DNA from: Hippopus hippopus
Taxonomy: Eukaryota; Mollusca; Bivalvia; Cardiida; Cardiidae
Direction: 5' to 3'
Assembly (NCBI GenBank): GCA_946811185.2
Contig: OX328109.1
Coordinates: 34,270,129 to 34,334,128, forward strand
DNA length: 64,000 nt
The translations under genes were made by a program, and so were the position numbers. The notes under the pieces were generated by a model. It did not search any database and was not told the origin of the DNA. It was given only the letters and a program-made list of their open reading frames with translations. Within the stretch, counting starts at the first letter, position 1, and every line of letters starts with the position of its first letter. Positions 43,060 through 53,828 of this stretch are shown here, piece after piece.

Positions 43060-44188
43060 CGTGGGGTGATCAGAAAGATCGTGGACCACCTCGTTATTTT
43101 GAAAACTACTACACTTAGGATTACACAAATTTGCATAGATGAGCATTAATTATCTGGTAATTGACTCACGCTTTCAAATGTTGTCATATTAAAGTAGGTA
43201 AAGTATGACGTCATTTTAATGACGTTATATACTGCATTAGTGGTCCAAAATATCGGACGACGTTTTATTTGAGCCGAGAGTAATCATAAAGTTTTGCGTC
43301 AAACTCGGAAAGTATTTATCGGAAATTAAAACCGACTTAGAAACAGTTTAAGGGGACTCTGCACTCAAGGAATCTGATATTCGTACATGGATCGGACCGG
43401 TTTAGACAAGGGTGCGATACTGTTAAAGATGACCCTAAATCTGGCCGTCCATCAACATCAATCACAGACAAAATCATAACGGATGTAGAGCAGCATGTAA
43501 AACAAGATGGCCGAGATGCTGTCAGAAAAATAGCTGACACATTTGACATTTCATATATAAGTACTCAGGAGATTTTGACTGAGAGTCTTGGAATGTCGCG
43601 TGTTTGCACAATGTGGGTACCTCGGCAACTGACGCCAGAGAAAATGAGGGTTAGGGTCGAAATCTGTTAAGAAATTTCAGAAAGCATTAGGGTAGAGGGG
43701 TCAAACTTTACTGATCGTATTGTAACATGCGATGAAACATAGGTACACTTTACCGACACTGAATCTAAACGAAAAAGCAGCGTATTGAAACATCCAACAT
43801 CGCCTTCCGCTAGTAAAGCCAACCTTTCTAAGTCACTTGGTAAAGTTATCTTCATCAAGTATTTCTGTTCTGTTTTTCTTCTAAATCATGTTGTATCTTT
43901 ACATACTACAGTCAATTATGAGTTTTATGCCCACATTATTCAAATAAATTTCACGAACACCATACGAAAAACACAGCCAGAAGTCCTGCGGAGGGACGTC
44001 AATTTACACCAAGATAACGCCCTAGCTCACAAAGCCACACTTGTACTGGAAACTTTGCAAAAACTAAACAAAGAAACACTTGCCAACGCTCCTTATAGAA
44101 CTCAAAGGAGGTTACTTTCAAAAATATTGTTTTTTATAACAATATTCAGATAGCGGCACTGGTCCACGTTCTTTCTGATCACCCCTCG
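43060..44188 (+). mobile_element. Mariner transposon
   Basis: Inverted ends CGTGGGGTGATCAGAAAGAT / ..TTCTTTCTGATCACCCCTCG differ at two positions in about 28. TA flanks both sides (43058-43059, 44189-44190). Total 1129 bp, near the usual 1.2-1.3 kb. It carries a decayed transposase. Confidence 0.92.
43255..44153 (+). pseudogene. Mariner transposase (decayed)
   Basis: Frames with several stops and shifts. An N-terminal helix-turn-helix part (VIIKFCVKLGK onward) and the linker SGRPSTSITDKI are visible. The first catalytic region is VTCDETxVHF, with the family Trp codon changed to TAG. Next comes VNLHQDNALAHKA, with the second catalytic Asp kept. The third catalytic region (SPDLAPSDF in the family) is degraded or deleted after PYRTQ. 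It belongs to the DD34D mariner group by spacing (inference). Inactive. Confidence 0.85.
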
Positions 44189-44464
44189 TATAATGACAAC
44201 ACTTTTACTCGATACTTTGTTCAGATATTGCATCCGGAAATAGCTTAATTTAAAATCTGTACAGGAAGATTAACTCATAGGTTGCTTAGCGCGACTCAAG
44301 GACCTTTTGCGGACAGTGTAGATCAAGATCAGACTCTTGTACTAGTATACTAATATTGGATTGGGTCAATATAGAGACAATACATATAATGACAACACTT
44401 TTACTCGATGCTTTGTTCAGATATTGCATCCGGAAATAGCTTAATTTAAAATCTGTACAGGAAG

Positions 44465-44660
44465 ATTAACTCATAGGTTGCTTAGCGCGACTCAAGGACC
44501 TTTTGCGGACAGTGTAGATCTTGAATGTGCACTGTCCGATAAGGAGATATCCCTCCTAAAAAAATGAAATAGCAAAATTATGGGTTTTAATATTATTAGT
44601 TTTATCATCGGCTTGAAAGTCTCATTTCACTTAATTAGCAGGTTAGGGGTTTAACTGATT
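44465..44660 (+). mobile_element. MITE family A, within the duplicated segment
   Basis: ttaactcataggttgcttagcgcgactcaagg, a collapsed hairpin (gtgtagatcttgaatgtgcactgtcc), and taggggtttaac at the end. The first duplicate (44267-44335) carries only its left third, cut at the duplication junction. Confidence 0.7.
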
Positions 44661-44822
44661 CGTTTGTGTCACAAGACAATTTCCTAAACTATTACGCCCA
44701 TGAAATAGATTTACAGTAGTCGACTTTGAACTTTCCTTGTAGTTTTAAACCTTTTTAAAGTTTGTAGTTTTTGCTAAATAAATAAAACGAGCATTTTCAC
44801 TCAATAATAAACTATATATATA

Positions 44823-44872
44823 TATAGAGAGAGAGAGAGAGACAGAGAGAGACAGAGAGAGAGAGAGAGCAG
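44823..44872. repeat. (TA)n(GA)n microsatellite
   Basis: tatatatatata followed by gagagagagagagacagagag, about 55 bp in all. Confidence 0.9.
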
Positions 44873-44924
44873 TTTCAAAGTTGATTTCACCGTTAAGAAG
44901 GAACATATTCTACCGTATCTACCA

Positions 44925-45015
44925 GTGTAGATCAAAATCAGACTGCACATTTCGTGCAGTCTGATCTAGATCTACGCTGTCCGCAAAAATCCCCGAGTCT
45001 CGCTTAACTGTCTAT
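44925..45015 (-). repeat. Family A hairpin
   Basis: cagtgtagatcaaaatcagactgcac-atttc-gtgcagtctgatctagatctacgctg plus part of the right side (ccgcaaaaatccc). Outer ends missing. Confidence 0.65.
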
Positions 45016-45147
45016 GGGTAAACATAATTGTCCAACATGATAAAAGGGTTTGTACATGCATGCAAGTGTACAATTATAAAACAGGAAGGAAATTGGCCTT
45101 TTGAACAATTATTGTGAACATGGTAGTCACATTACTTTTAAGGATTA

Positions 45148-45352
45148 CGACCCCTAACTCATCGGTAAACACCGACGTTTTCGTAAAGGCTATTCGGCTA
45201 ACCTCAGCAACTTCGTCTTTTAATATGAGAGTTAGGGGCCGTAGACTCACCAACTCATCGGTGAACATCGTGTTACATCGACGTTTTCGTGGGCTATTCG
45301 GCCAATCTCGGTAGCTTCCATCTTTTAATATGAGAGTTAGGGGCCGTAGACC
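45148..45352 (+). repeat. Tandem pair of about 100 bp with inverted flank
   Basis: aactcatcggt..acatcg..cgttttcgt..ggctattcggc..ttttaatatgagagttagggg occurs twice in a row. The motif cccctaactc just before the first copy is the complement of gagttagggg at each copy's end, so the unit has inverted ends. Confidence 0.8.
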
Positions 45353-45385
45353 TTAAATAGTAACGTCTTCGAGATAGGGTTAAAT

Positions 45386-45560
45386 AGCCCCGGTAGCTCA
45401 GTCGGTAGTGTGCAGGACTTGAGAACGGGGATAGTTCGTTCGATCCCCGGCTCGGCAAATTTCTTTCCGATGATTGCTGATAGTAACTGCGACGACACGA
45501 TTCATTCCTCTCTAACAGTTGTCTGCGCATGTCATATTCTTCGAAGATTCGACCTGTCTG
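45386..45560 (+). mobile_element. SINE type 1 (tRNA-derived)
   Basis: Well-kept tRNA-like head: gccccggtagctcagtcggt (A-box) ... cgttcgatccccgg (B-box), then gatgattgctgatagtaactgcgac and cctctctaacagttg. Confidence 0.85.
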
Positions 45561-45834
45561 CTATGACGCATCACCAACCTCATGTACAGGGGGAAAGTAG
45601 GGCTTATACCAAACTTATTAACCAAGCCTGTAGGGGCTGTTTTAATAAATGGCCGGTGCATAGGTTACATGCTAGCTGATCAAAGATGAATGAATCGCAC
45701 CAGGTAGCGTTTTTATTGAGTAAACGTTTATTTTGTTTTGAAATTCAAAGTAACGGTTGTCGTTTTGAGAAGTAGTCCGGTTCTGTACCCAGAATACCCA
45801 AAATCAGATGTGTATTTGAAGAATGCGGAAGATA

Positions 45835-45992
45835 ATGCTCTCTCACCGCTGACCATTGTTTCGACGAATGTTATGTGGGAAAGCAGCCAGTGGCTTGGAA
45901 AGAATATTGTGCGGAGTATTGGTAAAAGAATCTCCAGGAAAGCATGGATAGGTGCACTGGCCGCAGCGATAAAACTGAAACAATGTATGTAA
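45835..45992 (+). mobile_element. SINE type 1, 3' fragment
   Basis: ctctctcaccgctgaccattg ... gtgcggagtattggtaaa ... gtgcactggccgcagcgataaaactgaaacaatg matches the 3' half of the copy at 59620-59892. It abuts the end of a Tc1 transposase pseudogene, so one inserted beside or into the other. Confidence 0.7.
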
Positions 45993-47009
45993 GAGTATGT
46001 GACCCGTTGCTATCAATGACAGCTTGATATCGTCTTTGCATGGCCCCAATTAGGTTTTGGATAACCATTTGTGGAATAGAATTCCATTCCTCGACAAGGA
46101 ATGCACCAAGTTGCTTCATACTTAATGGCTGGACCTGACAGGCCAAAATGTGGACCTGTAACTCATTCCACATGTGTTCAATTGGATTTAAGTCGGGGGA
46201 ACGGGATGGCCAATCCATACGCTGGATACCCTCCCATTGCAAGTACTCTTGGACAACATGGGCCGAATGAGGACGAGCACTATCGCCAATTAAAATGAAC
46301 CCATCGCCATCAGCACCCGCATACAACCTTACCTGTGTGTCGAGAATTTCATCTCGATACTGCTGGGCAGTCAATGTGCCTCGATCGAGCACATCCAGGC
46401 CAGTTCGTCCATCCCAGCTTATCCATGATAGAGCCGCCCCCATACCGACCATACTCAGCAATGTTTGCTGCATGAAACCTCTTCCCTGGCCTTCTCCACA
46501 CTTGAACATGCATATCCGTGTAGTCCAAGCAGTATCGAGACTCATCTGTAAAGAGGACAGGTCGCCAATCCATTCTCCTTCAACCAACATGGTCCATCGC
46601 CAAAGCAAACCGATGCTTACAGTGGTTTGTAGATAAGGGGGATACGAATACATGGTCTTCTCGATCGTAGGCCACTGTCGTGCAACCGTGTGCGTACGGT
46701 TTGAGCCGAAACTCTGACCCCAGAAGCATTTTGGACGTCAGAATGAGTTGCAGTCGCAAAACGGTTTCTCCGAGCCTGTATGACCAAATATCGATCATCA
46801 GCTGCAGATGTAGCCCTTCTACTGCCACAACCATTTCGCCTGATGGGTGAACCATACTGCTGGTACTTCGCCCAGGCTCTGGTAATAACAGTATGGTGCA
46901 CACCAAGTGCCTCACCAACCTCACGATGAAGAGCTCCTCATTCAAACATTCCATTTGCCCGCAACATGTCTGCATCTGATAAATGTCTTCTGACATTTGC
47001 ATTTGCCAT
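45993..47009 (-). pseudogene. Tc1-like transposase (decayed)
   Basis: ATG 47007-47009 starts MANANVRRHLSD. The HTH region reads GVHHTVITRAWAKYQQYGS. Then come VSAQTVRTRLHDSGLRSRRP and the catalytic regions VLFTDESRYCL (first Asp), LIGDSARPHSAHVV (second Asp; family DNARPH) and WPSRSPDLNPIEHMWNEL (Glu). The end is PQMVIQNLIGAMQRRYQAVI. All three acidic residues survive, but the frame shifts at about 46900, 46640 and 46570 and there is a stop near the N-terminus. No convincing inverted ends were found. It is a different Tc1 lineage from the remnant at 6.2-6.6 kb. Confidence 0.88.
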
Positions 47010-47477
47010 ATTAACATCAAAAACGTTCAGCCTTTCAAAAGAAAGTGAAGAATAAAGAGTGGTTACACAAGTTTGCTACATGTATGCAGTGTCACCAAAC
47101 ACTATGAAAAGTTGGGTATCTGCATTTGCAAGAACTTGCACAAGGAGTTTGCCTGAGATACAAGGCAATGCATGAACTGAGACCTTCTCGATACACCACT
47201 GAATGATTTCGAAAATAAACTTCACAAAAACATAGAAAACAGACTCTGCTTTGGTGCTAGGAAATCTTAGTGCTTAGCAAACTTTGAGTAGCATATGTTC
47301 TAAACTGTCTCAGCTATTCATTGTTGCAACTGAGCGATTATGTTTGATTGAATTTGTGTTTATTTATCGTCGCCATCGGTTGCCCATATGGGCAGCACCC
47401 CATAAAGGCTGTTAGTTTTGTTACGGGGGATAGTGCAAGATACATGACGAAACCCATTGTAAGTTTTTTAACGTGCT

Positions 47478-47597
47478 TGGTGTATAGCAGCGTCACACGG
47501 GACCTCAATTTAACGTCTCATTCGAAAGACTAATGTTAATTTTAGATGGCTAGCCGTAGGGCTCGAACCCACACCCTCAAGTGACATGACTTGATGT
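47478..47597 (-). mobile_element. SINE type 3, 3' part (split by LTR element)
   Basis: Minus-strand SINE with B-box GGGTTCGAGCCC and body ggctagccatctaaaat, agtctttcgaatgagacgtt. It is interrupted at ATGT by the retrotransposon that follows. Its head resumes at 53691. Confidence 0.82.
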
Positions 47598-48208
47598 TGT
47601 TATATAAATAGGCTATACATGTAACCTGTTTTCATTATCACTTTCACTCTATATACAGAGTATTCTAGAAACATAAAGAACATTCATTGGTTTTTCCATG
47701 GTTATTTTTAGAAACAGGTTGTTAGTAAACAAGTTGTTTACCAATCCATGTTGTCACCTTTCTAGAAAAGACTAATCTAGAAAAGACTAATCTAGAATTT
47801 TCCAAGCTGATATAAATAGGAGTGACTTACTTGGTGGATTTGGATTTTGATCTTAGACTTGTGGATTGGAGGATACAGAATTAGTGAAAAGTGTTGGATT
47901 TAAATTCGAATATAGATCTGTAAGTTGGAATTATCTATTTCTTAAACAGGTTGCTCATATCTATTTGCATGTTAAAACTATTGTTAAATTAGGTTTTAGG
48001 AACCAGAAATTTCATACTTTTTGTAGTCTCAACATAATTCTTAATTTTGAGGGACTTATTCTATTTCTTATTCTAAGATTAAAAATTGTCAAAATTTCAT
48101 TCAAACTTAACTCTTATTGTACTCTTTTGTCTTTATTCATTAATAAATACTGTTAATTGTTAAAGGCTTGTTGCTGGTTTTCTTTCTCGTTACGCTTGTC
48201 TCGTAACA
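47598..48208 (+). repeat. 5' LTR of copy 1 (611 bp)
   Basis: TGTTATATAAATAGG ... TCTCGTAACA. It contains an extra tandem copy of about 15 bp (agaaaagactaatct) relative to the 3' LTR, and otherwise only scattered differences, so the insertion is not very old. The 96-codon open frames inside both LTRs are incidental. Confidence 0.93.
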
Positions 48209-48213
48209 GAAAT

Positions 48214-48231
48214 TGGGGACTCGTCCGGGAT
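48214..48231 (+). promoter_or_regulatory. Primer-binding site
   Basis: TGGGGACTCGTCCGGGAT begins 5 nt after the LTR. It differs at one position from the well-known tRNA-Pro primer site (TGGGGGCTCGTCCGGGAT), so a tRNA-Pro primer is likely. The exact tRNA would need the host tRNA set. Confidence 0.85.
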
Positions 48232-48362
48232 TGATCATCTGGTCATATTGGATACACTTTGATTATTTTGAACTTGTTACAGTATTAAAGTTTATTAGAT
48301 ACTAAAAAATAATAAAAAGATAAAATTTGATTTCTATTCTACTGAACCAGCAAAAAGCAATA

Positions 48363-49426
48363 ATGTCTTTTGATCTTGAAAAATTTATTGCTGAGCCCTC
48401 TCAGGAGTTGTTAAATTTCGCAAGAAAGTCTGATTTATTAGATCTTCCTTCTCATTATAAACTGACTGCCATTAAAGGTACTATGTTAAAGCATGAAATT
48501 AGGAATTCTATTGTTCAGTTTTTAGTTGATGAAGAAATACTTGACTCGTCTGCTCTGTCTTTTATTCTTGTGTCTCAGACAGACGTTAAAAATAATATTG
48601 ATTTAGAAAAATTAAAACTACAGATGGAAAAAGAAGAGAGATTACAGGAGAAAAAAATAAAATTAGAGCAAGAAGAAAGGATGAAAGAAAAAGAATTAGA
48701 GCAAGAAGAAAGGATGAAAGAAAAAGAATTAGAGTTAGAAAAAATGCATGTTGAAGAAAGACAGAAAGAAAGGCATTTTCAGTTGAGAATGAAAGAATTA
48801 GAAATAGAAAATAAAGAAAAACCATCTTTGCATATGATTAAAGATTTTGACATAACAAAACACCTCAGACTTGTTCCACCATTTCAAGAACAGGAAGTTG
48901 ATAAATATTTTTCACATTTTGAAAGATTTGCCGAAAATTTAAAGTGGCCAAAGAGCACTGGACCTTACTCTTGCAAAGCGTTGTAACTGGAAAGGCTCGT
49001 GATATTTTTTCTCAGCTAAGTAATGAACAGCTTTCTAATTAGGATAATGTTAAAGAATTGATTCTAAAGGCTTATGAATTGGTACCTGAAGCATATAGAC
49101 AAAAATTTAGGAATTGAAGAAAAGAAAATGGTCAAACCCATGTTGAATTTGCTAGAACTAAAGAACAATTATTTGATAGCTGGTGCCATTCAAAGAAAAT
49201 AGATTCAGATCATGGAAAACTTAGACAATTATTGTTAGTTGAAGAATTTAAAAGGTGCATTAATTCAGATATAAAAACTTTCTTAGATGAGAAAGAAGTT
49301 GAAACTTTAAAAGAAGCTGCTTGCCTAGCAGACAACTTTGCCTTGACCCATAAGGTCTCTTTTATAATTAAATCAAACCCTCGAAAACCTTTTTATTCAT
49401 CTACTGGTCCTAAAACCAAATTTTAA
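48363..49426 (+). pseudogene. gag of copy 1 with SCAN-like capsid
   Basis: ATG 48363 opens a frame to 48986: an N-terminal helical region, a long charged coiled coil (repeats of EEERMKEKELEQ type) and the start of a capsid domain (FQEQEVDKYFSHFERFAENL). After a frameshift at about 48965 it continues (LLLQSVVTGKARDIFSQL ... AYRQKF ... FLDEKEVETLKEAACLAD) with stops at about 49040 and 49117. This layout resembles the SCAN-type capsids of Gmr1-like elements. A decayed CCHC knuckle (CNHCKEPG) lies at about 49495. Confidence 0.8.
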
Positions 49427-49603
49427 TCAAAATAATGACAATTCCAATCAGAATAATCCCAATGAAGCCAAAGGTCAAAATCCCTTATCTCGACCCACTT
49501 GTAATCATTGCAAAGAACCAGGCCTTTCTTAAAGGCTACACCTGAGTCATGTTTTAAAGACCAAACCTTTGTCCAGGCCAAAGTACCTTAGACTGATACT
49601 GTT

Positions 49604-49970
49604 ATGGAGATTTATGAACCATTCTTGTCAGATGGTTTTGTGTCACTAAAAAGTGATTTTGACAAGTCTACCCCTATTAAAATTTTACCTGATACTGGAG
49701 CTTCTCAATCTCTTATTTTAGCAGATGTCCTGCCTTTTTCTGAGAAGACTTCTTCTGGGACAAGTGTCCTTATTCAGGGTGTAGAATGTGGATTTGTTAA
49801 TGTTCCGCTTCATAACATTTATTTGTCTTCAGACTTAATTAATGGTCCAGTGACTGTTGGTATTAGAAAAAAAATTACCTTTTAAAGGTATTCATTTGTT
49901 ATTAGGCAACGATTTAGCCGGAGATAAGATAATTGTTAGTCCACTTGTAACTGACACACCTTGCATGGAT
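49604..49970 (+). pseudogene. Aspartic protease of copy 1
   Basis: KILPDTGASQSLILADVLPF holds the catalytic DTG. The flap-like region follows, and after a frameshift at about 49865 (A-run) the second conserved block IHLLLGNDLAG. Then comes a linker with EEEIPDLYPSCAVTRA shared by all three copies. Confidence 0.82.
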
Positions 49971-51515
49971 CAATCACCCGATCGGATTGAGGAAGAAATT
50001 CCTGACCTTTACCCGTCATGTGCAGTTACTAGAGCTAAGGCAAAGAAAGCCATTTTGACTGAAAATCAATCTGATATTGACTTATCTGATTCTTTGTTGG
50101 GTCATTTATTTAAAAAAGAAATTCACAGCTCTATTTCACAAAACCCGTCTGAAAGTCAGACTAATTCTAAACATAATTCATCAGAATTTGATTATATATC
50201 TTCATCCTTATTTAATGAAGGCCATGATACAAGGTCAAGGTCAAAATTAAATGGAGACCAACACAATGATGCAGAACTTGCACCTTTATTTCAAAGAGCT
50301 GTCAGTGAAACTGATCTTTCACAGGAACTTGTCTGTTTTTATATAAAAAATGGAATATTAATGAGAAAGTGGCGCCTCTTGAAGTCTCTGTTGATGATGA
50401 GTGGGCTGTCAATCATCAAGTCGTCGTTCCTAAATCTTATAGATCAGAAATATTAAGCTTAGCTCATGAAACGTCTATGTCAGGTCATTTAGGTATCAAT
50501 AAGACATATCACAAAATTCTTAATCATTATTATTGGCCTGGTCTAAAAACAGATGTATCAGATTATTGTAGGTCTTGTCATCCTTTCAAATGGAAGGCAA
50601 ACCCAACCAGGTCATACCTAAGGCTAAACTACAACCAATCCCTGCATTTGATGAACCTTTTAGCAGGATTATAATTCATTCTGTAGGTCCATTGCCAAAA
50701 ACTAAGGCTGGCAATGAGTACCTTTTGACTATTATGTGTGCTTCCACCCGTTTTCCTGAAGCAATACCTTAAAGAAATATCAAATCTAAAACAATTGTCA
50801 AACCTTTAGTGAAATTTTTCACTTTATGGACTTCCTAAATCTGTTCAATCTGATCAAGGGTCAAATTTTATGTCTGGTATTTTCCAACAAGTGATGCACG
50901 AGTTGGGAATTAAACAATATAGGTCACCTGCATATCATCCTGAAAGCCAAGGTGCCCTTGAACGGTTACACCAGACCTTAAAAAAATATGATAAAGTCAT
51001 ATTGCTTTGACACACAAAAGGATTGGGATGAAGGTATACATCTTTTACTCTTTGCAGTAATAGAGTCTGTACAGGAATCTCTTGGTTTTAGTCCCTTTGA
51101 GCTTGCCTTTCGCCACACAGTTCGTGGACCTTTAAAACTTTTAAAAGAAACATTTCTTTCACAAGAAGATTCTCCTTTAAATTTACTTCAGTATGTATCT
51201 GACTTTAGAAACAGATTATTCAAAGCTTGTGAGGTTGCAAAATCAAATTTAAAGAAAATCCAATGTAAAATGAAAGAAAGATATGACAAAAATACTAAAG
51301 AAAGAAATTTTAAACCTGGAGATAAAGTTTTAGCTCTTCTACCAATTCCTGGTAGGCCTCTACAAGCAAGATATTTTGGTCCTTATTCTGTAGAGAAAAA
51401 GGTCAGTGACTTAAATTATGTGATAACAACTCCTGACAGGCGAAAGCAAAAGCAATTATGTCATATTAATATGTTAAAAGAATATATAGGGATAATTCAA
51501 ATATTTCACCAATAA
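49971..51515 (+). pseudogene. Integrase of copy 1, upstream of RT
   Basis: The zinc-binding part is HETSMSGHLGINKTYHKIL, WPGLKTDV, CRSC (HHCC). In the core the usual IDxVGPL is IIIHSVGPLPKT, so the first catalytic Asp is His. SDQGSNFMSG (second Asp) and HPESQGALERLHQ (Glu) are intact. The C-terminal part (51000-51515) has a GPY/F-type domain: FKPGDKVLALLPIPGRPLQ then RYFGPYSV. Frameshifts at about 50600 and 50800 and stops make it inactive. Confidence 0.87.
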
Positions 51516-51580
51516 ATGTAGTTTCCTCAGTCCCTCAAAATCAAAATCACATTAACCATGAAGACATAAATTGTGAAGAA

Positions 51581-52533
51581 ATGAACTTTGATAAGTCTAA
51601 CCCTATTTGTTCAAATCGACAGAATTCTGACATTTTAAGAAATTTATTTCAAAAACTTTCACATTTAGATAATAATCAAAAAGATGAATTAGAAAAGTTA
51701 ATTTCTGAACATGAGCACCTGTTCCCTGATATTCCAACACGGACAGATACAATATACCATGATGTGGACATTGAAAATTCAAAACCAGTGAAACAACATC
51801 CATATCGAACGAATCCCAAGGAACTGGAGCATCTTAGAGAGGAAATAAAGTATCTATTGGACAATGACTTTATTGAACCTAGTCAAAGTGAATGGAGTTC
51901 TCCCTGTATTCTTGTACCAAAGCCAGATGGAACTTTTCGTATGTGCACTGACTATAGAAAAGTTAATACTGTGACCAAGACTGATTCGTTTCCAGTGCCA
52001 AGAGTTGATGACTGCATTGACAATATTGGCCATGCAAAATATGTAACCAAATTTGATCTTCTAAAAGCATTTTGGCAAATTCCTCTCACTGAAAGAGCTA
52101 AAGAGATCTGCATTTGTAACTCCAGATGGACTTTATTAGTACAGAGTTATGCTTTTTGGGATGAAAAACTCGCCAGCAACATTTCAACGTCTTATCAACA
52201 ATATTAATATCTGGATTGGACAGCTGTAGGGCCTACATCAATGACGTCATCATTCACAGCGATGATTGGGATGCATATCTAAAGACTAGCAGAGAATTTT
52301 TTGACAGACTGAGTAAAGCCAAATTAACAATTAATCTTGTTAAAAGTGAATTTTGTCAAGCTAGTTTAACATTTTTGGTTCATGTTGTTGGACAAGGACA
52401 GGTAAAACCCGTAGAAGCTAAAGTAAAAGCTATTTCTGATTTTCCTGTACCTACATGCAAAAGACAACTTATGACATTTCTTGGTATGGCTGGTTATGGA
52501 ATGATGATTGTCAAAAAGCTTTCGATAAAGTAA
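51581..52533 (+). pseudogene. Reverse transcriptase of copy 1
   Basis: Motifs: CILVPKPDGTFRMCTDYRKV, KFDLLKAFWQIPL (catalytic Asp), then a frameshift at about 52110 that garbles the FGMKN block, and then AYINDVIIHSDDWD, where the YxDD motif reads YIND, so the first Asp of the pair is Asn. The connection region ends abruptly at GY (52495), where about 75 bp are lost relative to copy 3. Confidence 0.88.
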
Positions 52534-52559
52534 AAGCCATACTAAAAAGTTAACCAGTT

Positions 52560-52961
52560 CTTTTAGCTCCTAATTTTAAAAAATATTTTAAGCTTGCAGT
52601 AGATGCTAGTGATACTGGTGCAGGTGGTGTTTTACTTCAAGAAGATTGTAATGGTGTAGATCATCCAGTTAGTTATTTTTCTAAAAAGTTTAACAAACAT
52701 CAGAAAAACTACTCAACAGTAGAAAAAGAGTGTTTATCTCTCATTCTTGCTCTTCAGCATTTCGAAATATATTGGTCATCTTCTCCTGCACCCATCATTG
52801 TATATAGTGATCATAATCCTCTCACTTTTATCCATAATATGAAAAAAAAAAAGAAGCAGCTTTTACTCAGATGGGGTCTGTTTTTACAAGAATATAACAT
52901 GGATATTAGACACATAAAAGGTAGGGATAATATTATCCCTGATGCTTTGTCTAGAGTTTAA
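52560..52961 (+). pseudogene. RNase H of copy 1
   Basis: PNFKKYFKLAVDASDTGAGG (first Asp), STVEKECLSLILALQHF (Glu), VYSDHNPLTFIHNM (Asp), and GRDNIIPDALSR before TAA at 52959. All three catalytic acids are kept in one open frame, which is preceded by a stop at about 52551. Confidence 0.87.
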
Positions 52962-53080
52962 CTTAAAAATAGTTAACATTTGTCTTTATGTATAGTGTAT
53001 TTTTATGGACATTAATGTGTAATGATGTTTTCTATCTTCAGACAAAAGAAAGTTATACATCTTAAAACTTCCTTTTCCTT

Positions 53081-53092
53081 TAGGAGGGGAAG
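53081..53092 (+). promoter_or_regulatory. Polypurine tract
   Basis: taggaggggaag directly before the 3' LTR. It would prime plus-strand DNA. The complement of the same tract borders the LTR in copy 2 (62188-62200). Confidence 0.88.
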
Positions 53093-53690
53093 TGTTATAT
53101 AAATAGGCTATACATGTAACCTGTTTTCATTATCACTTTCACTCTATATACAGAGTATTCTAGAACATAAAGAACATTCATTGGTTTTTCCATTGTGGTT
53201 ATTTTTAGAAACAGGTTGTTAGTAAACAAGTTGTTTACCAATCCATGTTGTCATCTTTCTAGAAAAAACTAATCTAGAATTTTTCAAGCTGATATAAATA
53301 GGAGTGACTTACTTGGTGGATTTGGATTTTGAACTTAGACTTGTGGCTTGGAGGATACAAAATTAGTGAAAAGTGTTGGATTTAAATTCGAATATAGTTC
53401 TGTAAGTTGGAATTATCTATTTCTTAAACAGGTTGGTCATATCTATTTGCATGTTAAAACTATTGTTAATTTAGGTTTTAGGAACCAGAAATTTCATACT
53501 TTTTGTAGTCTCAACATAATTCTTAATTTTGAGGGACTTAGTCTATTTCTTGTTCTAAGATTAAAAATTGTCAAAATTTCATTCAAACTTAACTCTTATT
53601 ATACTCTTTTGTCTTTATTCATTAATAAATATTGTTAATTGTTAAAGGCTTGTTGCTGGTTTTCTTTCTCGTTACGCTTGTCTCGTAACA
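53093..53690 (+). repeat. 3' LTR of copy 1 (598 bp)
   Basis: TGTTATATAAATAGG ... TCTCGTAACA, collinear with the 5' LTR. Confidence 0.93.
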
Positions 53691-53745
53691 ATGTTTACAA
53701 GTCCAACGCTCTACCACTTGAGCTATGCAGGCTGGTCATTGAGCG
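53691..53745 (-). mobile_element. SINE type 3, 5' head (split by LTR element)
   Basis: Complement reads atgaccagcctgcatagctc..aagtggtagagcgttggac, the tRNA-like head with A-box. Joined to 47478-47597 it forms one SINE, which predates the retrotransposon. Confidence 0.85.
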
Positions 53746-53828
53746 TTTGAGATTACCACCAGTGCTTTAGACACATCTTGTGACCAAGCATATGCTTTAC
53801 ATCCCTCCATAATGGACTAGTGAGTATT

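Larger units (their letters stand above)
43008..44520 (+). repeat. Tandem duplication of about 190 bp, one copy filled by mariner
   Basis: Segment 43008-43059 plus 44189-44333 (actcttgtactagtatacta ... gatcaagatcag) is repeated at 44334-44520. Only the first copy contains the mariner insertion at ca-TA-atgac. The second copy shows the uninterrupted site (caatacatataatgac). Confidence 0.88.
47598..53690 (+). mobile_element. Gmr1-like Ty3/gypsy retrotransposon, copy 1, complete
   Basis: A 6093-bp element: LTR 47598-48208, primer-binding site 48214-48231, gag, protease, integrase, reverse transcriptase, RNase H, purine tract 53081-53092 and LTR 53093-53690. ATGT occurs on both sides (47594-47597, 53691-53694) as target duplication. 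Integrase precedes reverse transcriptase, the arrangement of Gmr1-like elements and not of typical Ty3/gypsy. All coding regions carry frameshifts or stops, so this copy is defective. Confidence 0.93.

Noticed and set aside
47866..48156. 96-codon ATG frame, repeated at 53348-53638
   Set aside because: It lies wholly inside the two LTRs and is conserved only because the LTRs are; no similarity to an LTR-coded protein such as a superantigen that I can see.
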